Assembly: GCA_964489715.1 (NCBI GenBank)
Contig: CAZBAK010000005.1
Span: forward strand, 1-64,000
Direction: 5' to 3'
Length of the DNA stretch: 64,000 bases
Origin: Tissierella_A sp964489715
Lineage (GTDB): Bacteria > Bacillota > Clostridia > Tissierellales > Tissierellaceae
Position 1 is the first letter of the stretch; each line of letters opens with the position of its first letter. A model generated the notes under the pieces. The model did not search any database. It was not told the origin of the DNA and saw only the letters and a program-made list of their open reading frames with translations. Of this stretch, positions 58,952-64,000 are shown piece after piece. Both the position numbers and the translations under genes were made by a program.

Positions 58952-59286
58952 ATAAATTAAAAGGCTTATATTTGTGTCTTCCATATAAAAAGAAAAGCGT
59001 TTCTTTGTGTAAACTATACAAAGAGATGCTTTTTTTCTTTGAAAAAATATATAGAAGAAATTGGCTAATTTAGTTATCTTCAAATAGACTTTAAAGGAAA
59101 TAAACTGAATATATAAAAAACTAGCTTTTAAATAATGAAATAGAGGTCATTTTATTGAAAAAAATTGTATAATATCAGTATATTAATTTTATTTAAAAAA
59201 GTGTAAATTAAGAGTAATTAGTTGTAAATAAGTATAGATATTGTTAAAGAGCTTGCAACTAAAATAAACAGTTAGGAAGTGTAAAT
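58952..59286. other. 335-bp AT-rich spacer between xpt and the permease gene
   Basis: It contains a hairpin at 58994-59036 (AAGCGTTTCTTTGT with ACAAAGAGATGCTT, then a T-run) that should end the xpt transcript. A TATAAT at 59168-59173 has no good -35 box. No purine-riboswitch core, protein frame or other repeat was seen in the rest. Confidence 0.7.
58994..59037 (+). terminator. Terminator after xpt
   Basis: A 14-bp imperfect stem (AAGCGTTTCTTTGT with ACAAAGAGATGCTT) followed by TTTTTT. Confidence 0.8.
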
Positions 59287-60630
59287 ATGAAAGATAGTGC
59301 GATGAAAAATACTGGATCTCTATTTGAAGTAAGCGGAAGACCACCACTTAATCAAGTTGCACCTTTAGGTTTTCAGCATGTTGTTGCAGCTATAGTGGGA
59401 ATTGTAACTCCAGCTATATTGGTTGCAAACGTTACAGGTCTAAGTGCAGCCGATACCACAATATTGATTCAAATCTCTCTTATAGCCACAGCCCTTGCTA
59501 CCATGCTTCAACTTTTCCCAATAGCAGGAGTTGGTTCAGGCCTACCAGTTATTATAGGTATGAGTTTTGCCTATGTTCCTACATTACTTGCTATAGGTGG
59601 TCAGTTTGGTATAGCTGAAATATTTGGGGCACAAATAGCAGGAGGGGCAGCAGCTTTTATAGTGGGTATGTTTATAAAGCAATTGAGAATATTTTTCCCA
59701 CCAATTGTAACAGGAACTGTTATATTTACCATAGGACTTTCACTTTATTCAGTGGCAGTTAGATATATGGCAGGTGGAGGGGGAAATCCTACATTTGGTT
59801 CTCCTAGAAATTGGCTTGTTGCAGGAATAACACTGGCAGTAGTTATTTTTCTTACTTATTTTACAAAGGGTTTTACAAAGCTTGCAGCCATACTAATAGG
59901 TATGATAGTAGGCTATATAATAGCCTTTGCACTGGGAATGGTAAAGTTTGATGCAGTTAATGATGCAAGATGGTTCCAACTAGTTGGTCCTATGCATTTT
60001 GGCATAAAATTTGAGATAAGCGCTATTATTTCTATGGTTATAATGTATATAGTAAATGCTGTTCAGGCAATAGGAGATTTAACCTCCCTGACCATAGGTG
60101 GACTTGACAGGCAGCCAACTGATAAAGAACTTTCAGGTGGTATCAAGGCAAATGGATTTGTAAGTATTGTAAGTGCTTTTTTTGGAGGACTTCCATCTGC
60201 TACCTATAGTCAAAACGTAGGTATAGTAACAGTAAATCGTGTAGTGAATAAGATGGTATTTTTATTTGCAGCAGTTGTCTTTCTAATAGCAGGTATAGTT
60301 CCTAAATTTGCATCTATATTAACCACAATACCTCAATCAGTTATAGGTGGAGCAACCATATCCGTATTTGCTATGATCACTATGACAGGTGTTAGAATGA
60401 TAGCTTCAGCAGAACTTACACCACGTAATACAGCTATTGCAGGTCTATCAGTAGCTCTAGGAGTAGGAGTTACTTCAGTTGCAGACTCACTTGCAGGTTT
60501 CCCAGCATGGGTAGGAACTGTTTTTGGTAGTTCCTCAGTAGTAATTGCAGCTCTAGTTGCTATCATATTAAATCTTATTCTACCTAGGGACAAGACTGAA
60601 ATTCCTGTTGAATTAGATTTAGAAGAATAA
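59287..60630 (+). CDS. Xanthine/uracil permease (nucleobase:cation symporter-2 family)
   Basis: A 447-residue membrane protein with about 12-14 TM helices of the NCS2/NAT family. It starts with GRPPLNQVAPLGFQHVVAAI, the family's first helix, and carries the carrier signature in the SATYSQNVGIVTVNRVVNK block. Xanthine is the likely substrate given xpt upstream and xdh genes downstream. A 38-bp palindrome separates it from xdh. Confidence 0.9.
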   Translation: MKDSAMKNTGSLFEVSGRPPLNQVAPLGFQHVVAAIVGIVTPAILVANVTGLSAADTTILIQISLIATALATMLQLFPIAGVGSGLPVIIGMSFAYVPTLLAIGGQFGIAEIFGAQIAGGAAAFIVGMFIKQLRIFFPPIVTGTVIFTIGLSLYSVAVRYMAGGGGNPTFGSPRNWLVAGITLAVVIFLTYFTKGFTKLAAILIGMIVGYIIAFALGMVKFDAVNDARWFQLVGPMHFGIKFEISAIISMVIMYIVNAVQAIGDLTSLTIGGLDRQPTDKELSGGIKANGFVSIVSAFFGGLPSATYSQNVGIVTVNRVVNKMVFLFAAVVFLIAGIVPKFASILTTIPQSVIGGATISVFAMITMTGVRMIASAELTPRNTAIAGLSVALGVGVTSVADSLAGFPAWVGTVFGSSSVVIAALVAIILNLILPRDKTEIPVELDLEE

Positions 60631-60636
60631 TACTAT

Positions 60637-60674
60637 AAATATATGAGAATATTCTAGAATATTCTCATATATTT
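60637..60674. other. Perfect 38-bp palindrome between permease and xdh genes
   Basis: AAATATATGAGAATATTCT is followed by its exact reverse complement, 7 bp after the permease stop and 33 bp before the xdh FAD gene. The T-run behind it is short. It could be an attenuating hairpin, or a dimeric-regulator operator; sequence alone does not decide. Confidence 0.8.
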
Positions 60675-60706
60675 AATCAATTTTTAGAATGAGAGAGGAG
60701 AAAAAT

Positions 60707-61501
60707 ATGATAACATTTAAAAATTATATGGCTCCCGAATCTGTAGAAGAGGCATATGAAGCTTTACTTTCTAAAAAAACCGCAAAAGTTATAGGTGGTG
60801 GCTGTTTTATGAGAATGGGAAAAAAGAAAATACCACTGGCTATAGACCTATCCAAGGCAGGTCTTGATTATATAAATGATACAGGATCTGAAATTGAAAT
60901 AGGTGCCATGACAAGCCTTAGAGAATTTGAAACATCAGAGCTTCTAAGGGAAAACTTTGGTCATATAATAAGAGATTCAGTAAAGCATATAATAGGTGTT
61001 CAACTTAGAAATATAGCTACAATTGGTGCTACAGTATATTCTAAATATGGTTTTTCAGACCCACTGACATCTCTACTTGCATTGGATGCAGATATAGTAC
61101 TACATAATGAAGGTAGAATTTCTTTGGAAGAATATGTAAATGATAACACCAAGAGAAGAGATATTTTAGAAAAGATAATTATAAAGAAAAATCTAACTTC
61201 TGGAAGCTTCCAAACCATGAGAAATTCAAATGTTGACTATGCTATTCTCTCTGTAGCCTTTACTGAGATAGATGGAAAATATAGAATAGCAGTAGGTGCA
61301 AGACCTAGAAGAGCAAGCCTAGCCTATAAGGCCATGGAATATTTACAGGAAAAAGGATTAACAGAGGAAACTGCTAAAAAAGCTGGAGAAATGGCAGCTG
61401 AAGAACTACATTTTGGATCTAACGATAGAGGAAGTGCTGAATATAGAAAAGAACTGTGTAAGGTACTGGTAAAAAAAGCAATATTAGAGGTGATAAAATG
61501 A
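60707..61501 (+). CDS. Xanthine-dehydrogenase-type FAD-binding subunit
   Basis: A 264-residue subunit of the CO_deh/xanthine-dehydrogenase FAD family: TFKNYMAPESVEEAYEALL, the FAD loop KVIGGGCFMRMGKKKIP, VQLRNIATIGATVYSKYG and the C-terminal CO_deh_flav_C part (NVDYAILSVAFTEIDGKYRI). ATG 60707 after GAGAGAGGAG is preferred over ATG 60689. It overlaps the iron-sulfur gene by four bases (ATGA). Electrons flow Mo to 2Fe-2S to this FAD. Confidence 0.9.
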   Translation: MITFKNYMAPESVEEAYEALLSKKTAKVIGGGCFMRMGKKKIPLAIDLSKAGLDYINDTGSEIEIGAMTSLREFETSELLRENFGHIIRDSVKHIIGVQLRNIATIGATVYSKYGFSDPLTSLLALDADIVLHNEGRISLEEYVNDNTKRRDILEKIIIKKNLTSGSFQTMRNSNVDYAILSVAFTEIDGKYRIAVGARPRRASLAYKAMEYLQEKGLTEETAKKAGEMAAEELHFGSNDRGSAEYRKELCKVLVKKAILEVIK

Positions 61502-61947
61502 TTTTAAATGTAAAAGTAAATGGTGAAAAGAAAACTTATGATATTAAAGCAGATGAGTACCTAGTAGATGTGCTTAGAAGAGATGGATTTCTAAGTGTTA
61601 AGCAGGCCTGTGAAACAGGTTCATGTGGATTGTGCACGGTTCTCTTAAATGAAAAGGCCATATTATCTTGTTCATACCTGGCTGTTAGGGCCGAGGGAAG
61701 TGAAATAAGAACAGTAGAAGGTCTATCTAAAGATGAGGCAAAAATAGGAGAGTATATTGTAGAAGAAGGGGCAGATCAATGTGGATATTGTAGTCCAGGA
61801 TTGATCCTAACTGTAGTAGCTATGAAAAATGAACTTGTAAATCCTAGCGATAAGGAGATAAAGGGATATTTAACAGGAAATTTATGTAGATGTACAGGAT
61901 ATGAAAGCCAGCTCAGAGCTATAAAGAAATATTTGGAGGTAATATAA
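61498..61947 (+). CDS. Xanthine-dehydrogenase-type 2Fe-2S subunit
   Basis: A 149-residue iron-sulfur subunit. The plant-type 2Fe-2S cluster motif is CETGSCGLCTVLLNEKAILSC and the second cluster is in QCGYCSPGLILT and LTGNLCRCTGYESQL. This is the standard small subunit of molybdenum hydroxylases. It shares bases with genes on both sides (ATGA upstream, TAATG downstream), so all three are translated together. Confidence 0.95.
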   Translation: MILNVKVNGEKKTYDIKADEYLVDVLRRDGFLSVKQACETGSCGLCTVLLNEKAILSCSYLAVRAEGSEIRTVEGLSKDEAKIGEYIVEEGADQCGYCSPGLILTVVAMKNELVNPSDKEIKGYLTGNLCRCTGYESQLRAIKKYLEVI

Positions 61948-64000
61948 TGAAACAAACAGGACATGCTGTCGGAAAAGCTTTTAATAAAGTTGATGGGATG
62001 CAATTGGTAACAGGTCATCCAGTATATACAGATGACATTGCCCCTGAAGAGTGTTTGATTATAAAGATACTTAGAAGTCCTCACGCCTTTGCCAAGATAA
62101 AAAGTATAAATACTGAAAAAGCTGAAAAGTTAGCTGGAGTTGAAGCTGTATTTACCCATGAAAATGTACCTAAAAATCTATATACAAGGGCTGGACAATC
62201 TTATCCAGAGCCTTCAACCTATGATAAATATATATTAGATGAATATGTAAGATATGTAGGTGATGAAGTTGCCCTAGTAGCTGCAGAAACAGAAGAGATA
62301 GCTTTAAAAGCTATAAAGATGATAAAGGTAGAATATGAAGTTTACCAACCTGTCTTGGATATGAATGAGGCTCAAAGCAGCGAGAGTAAAATACACTTTA
62401 AAGAGAGAACTTTTTCAAATATGGATAAGGGCTTTGATCCAGAAAAAAATATTGCAGCTATATCTGATTTTTCATCTGGAGATGTAGAAGAGGTCTTAAA
62501 GACTTGTGAAGTAGTGGTTAAACATAAATATCAGACACAAGCAGTAGCCCATGGAATGATGGAGTCCTATAGATCCTATGCCTATATGGATGCATATGGA
62601 AAGCTTGTAGTAGTTTCCTCAACACAGATTCCATTTCATGAAAGACGTCAAGTAGCTCAGGCACTTGGAATTCCAGCAAGCAAGGTCAGAGTTATAAAGC
62701 CTAGAATAGGTGGAGGTTTTGGTGGAAAGCAAACTTCACAAGTTTTATTTTACCCAGCCTTGGTTACCTATATAACAGGTAAGCCATCTAAGATAGTCTA
62801 TGGTAGAAAGGAGACATTTGAAGCTTCAAACACCAGACACCTTATGGATATAGAGGTTACACTTGGCTCTGATAAGGAAGGAAATATAAAAGCTATAGAT
62901 ATGAATACCTTATCTGATACAGGTGCATATGGAGAACATGCTGCTACAGTTATGGGAGCTACTGGCTATAAGTCTATTCCACTATACAATAGATATGATG
63001 CAGCTAGATATAGGGGAACTGCTGTCTATACAAATCATGTATCTGCAGGAGCCTTTAGAGGTTATGGAGTTACTCAAGGTATATTTGCCCTAGAATGTGC
63101 TGTAAATGAATTGGCCCAGGAGTTAGATATGGATCCAACTATTTTAAGGGAAAAAAATATAATAAGAGAAGGAGAAACATCTCCAATAATAGATATTACA
63201 ACCATAGGTGCAAAGGGACCTGTAACTATACATGGATGTGAACTTGATTATTGTATTGAAAGAGGTAAGGAAATATTTAAGTGGGATGAAAAGATCAAGG
63301 TAAATAAAATTTCTGATACAAAATATAGAGGAGTAGGCATGGCTATAGCTATGCAAGGTTCTGGTATACCTGGAATTGACACTGCATCTGCTACTATAAA
63401 GCTAGATGAAGATGGTACATTCTTACTTTTAACAGGAGCTGCAGATATTGGTACAGGAAGTGATACCATATTAAAACAAATTGCAGCAGAAGGACTTGGT
63501 GTTCCATTTGAAAGAGTATCTGTATTCTCAGGGGATACTGATCTTACACCTTTTGATGTAGGAGCCTATGCTTCAGGAACAACATACTTTAGTGGAAATG
63601 CAATAAGAGAAGCTAGTAAAAAGATGAATGCTATGATCTTAGAAGAAGGAGCTAGGGAATTTGGAGTAACTGTAGAAGATATAGACTATGATGGAGTCAA
63701 CATAAGGACAAAGGATGGAAAAGAAGAGATTTCCTTAAAGGATTTAAGTAAGAAATTAACCTATAAGCGTCCTCATAGGGAATTAACAGCTACAGGATCC
63801 TTTGATACTACAGATGTAGCACCACCATATATGTCTGGATTTGCAGAAGTTGAAGTTGATACAGAGACTGGGAAAATAGAGCTAGTAGACTTTACAGCAG
63901 TTGTAGATTGCGGAAAGGTCATAAATCCTAATTTAGTTAGGGTTCAGGCTGAAGGTGGTATAGTTCAAGGAATTGGCATGGCTCTTTTTGAAGACGTAAA
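61947..64000 (+). CDS. Xanthine-dehydrogenase-type molybdenum-binding subunit (partial, runs off the right edge)
   Basis: About 684 residues are in the window. It starts MKQTGHAVGKAFNKVDGMQL, followed by the Ald_Xan_dh_C domain (VTGHPVYTDDIAP, LRSPHAFAKIKSI) and the molybdopterin domain with IKPRIGGGFGGKQTSQ, SAGAFRGYGVTQG and TGAADIGTGSDTILKQ. The catalytic glutamate near the C-terminus is beyond the window. Xanthine or another purine is the likely substrate from context (permease and xpt nearby); aldehyde or nicotinate cannot be excluded. ATG shares a base with the preceding stop. Confidence 0.93.
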   Translation, partial: MKQTGHAVGKAFNKVDGMQLVTGHPVYTDDIAPEECLIIKILRSPHAFAKIKSINTEKAEKLAGVEAVFTHENVPKNLYTRAGQSYPEPSTYDKYILDEYVRYVGDEVALVAAETEEIALKAIKMIKVEYEVYQPVLDMNEAQSSESKIHFKERTFSNMDKGFDPEKNIAAISDFSSGDVEEVLKTCEVVVKHKYQTQAVAHGMMESYRSYAYMDAYGKLVVVSSTQIPFHERRQVAQALGIPASKVRVIKPRIGGGFGGKQTSQVLFYPALVTYITGKPSKIVYGRKETFEASNTRHLMDIEVTLGSDKEGNIKAIDMNTLSDTGAYGEHAATVMGATGYKSIPLYNRYDAARYRGTAVYTNHVSAGAFRGYGVTQGIFALECAVNELAQELDMDPTILREKNIIREGETSPIIDITTIGAKGPVTIHGCELDYCIERGKEIFKWDEKIKVNKISDTKYRGVGMAIAMQGSGIPGIDTASATIKLDEDGTFLLLTGAADIGTGSDTILKQIAAEGLGVPFERVSVFSGDTDLTPFDVGAYASGTTYFSGNAIREASKKMNAMILEEGAREFGVTVEDIDYDGVNIRTKDGKEEISLKDLSKKLTYKRPHRELTATGSFDTTDVAPPYMSGFAEVEVDTETGKIELVDFTAVVDCGKVINPNLVRVQAEGGIVQGIGMALFEDV

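Noticed and set aside
58952..59286. Purine riboswitch upstream of the permease gene
   Set aside because: The conserved purine-aptamer core segments were not found; only a terminator and an isolated -10-like box are visible.
1..64000. tRNA or rRNA genes
   Set aside because: No cloverleaf-like segments with the conserved T-loop/D-loop sequence or rRNA-like blocks were noticed in the spacers; a covariance search would be needed to be certain.

Overview
The window is the origin-proximal segment of an AT-rich (low-GC) Firmicute chromosome. Gene order around the left edge (dnaA leaving on the minus strand, a DnaA-box-rich spacer, then rpmH-rnpA-yidD-yidC-jag-mnmE-mnmG-rsmG-parA-parB on the plus strand) is the classic Gram-positive oriC neighbourhood. 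The accessory content (a cyclodeaminase-family protein, hydantoinase and histone-deacetylase-like proteins, an EncFtn/encapsulin pair, a molybdenum hydroxylase, no respiratory genes) fits an anaerobic Clostridia/Tissierellia-type organism. That placement is inference; no rRNA or tRNA gene was seen to fix it.

Region by region: 1-940 holds the 5' part of dnaA and oriC. 940-3054 carries ribosomal protein L34, RNase P protein, the YidD/YidC membrane-insertion pair and the RNA-binding protein Jag. 3055-4170 is a gene-free, repeat-rich stretch (inverted-repeat element, 46-bp tandem repeats). 4171-10595 holds the tRNA-U34 modification pair MnmE/MnmG, the 16S rRNA methylase RsmG, a DUF2164 protein and ParA/ParB. 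Five perfect ParB sites (parS, TGTTCCACGTGGAACA) lie in the spacers between 3.07 and 10.61 kb, and two of the parS or parS-like palindromes also form terminator hairpins. 10.7-17.1 kb has a cyclodeaminase-family gene and a complete oppABCDF-type peptide ABC transporter on the minus strand. 17.3-25.3 kb has a cysteine desulfurase, DUF4446, a lipid kinase, a multi-TM channel-like protein, a stress protein interrupted by a 100-N assembly gap, an amidase-nadE pair, a DUF1328 mini-membrane protein, a frameshifted K+ channel/TrkA protein and a glutaredoxin.

25.3-37.7 kb: adenine deaminase, a ROK-family protein with altered motifs, an overlapping HyuA-like/HDAC-like pair, a PrsA foldase, a P-type cation ATPase behind a yybP-ykoY (Mn2+) riboswitch with promoter and terminator, then WalJ, SurE and RlmH. 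37.7-38.2 kb is a second copy of the repeat element found at 3.1 kb. 38.2-48.3 kb: a small lipoprotein, a YhdH/YhfP oxidoreductase, a CWB2-G5-SH3-VanY wall peptidase, a PAS-GGDEF-EAL-PilZ protein with eroded catalytic motifs, an FAD protein, an aldehyde dehydrogenase and a short primary-type sigma factor. 48.5-53 kb is a redox/iron locus: DEAD helicase, free-Met-sulfoxide reductase, encapsulated ferritin, encapsulin, CcdA and a ResA-like thioredoxin. 53-58 kb: YhdT/PanF pantothenate uptake, MscS, YchF and a TtcA-like protein. 58.4-64 kb is a purine locus: xanthine phosphoribosyltransferase, a xanthine/uracil permease and a three-subunit xanthine-dehydrogenase-type enzyme whose molybdenum subunit runs off the right edge.

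Nothing here is a clear-cut new defence or mobile system. The most interesting signals are the parS palindromes that double as terminators, the inverted-repeat element family, the riboswitch-controlled ATPase, the eroded c-di-GMP protein and the homopolymer frameshift in the K+ channel gene.
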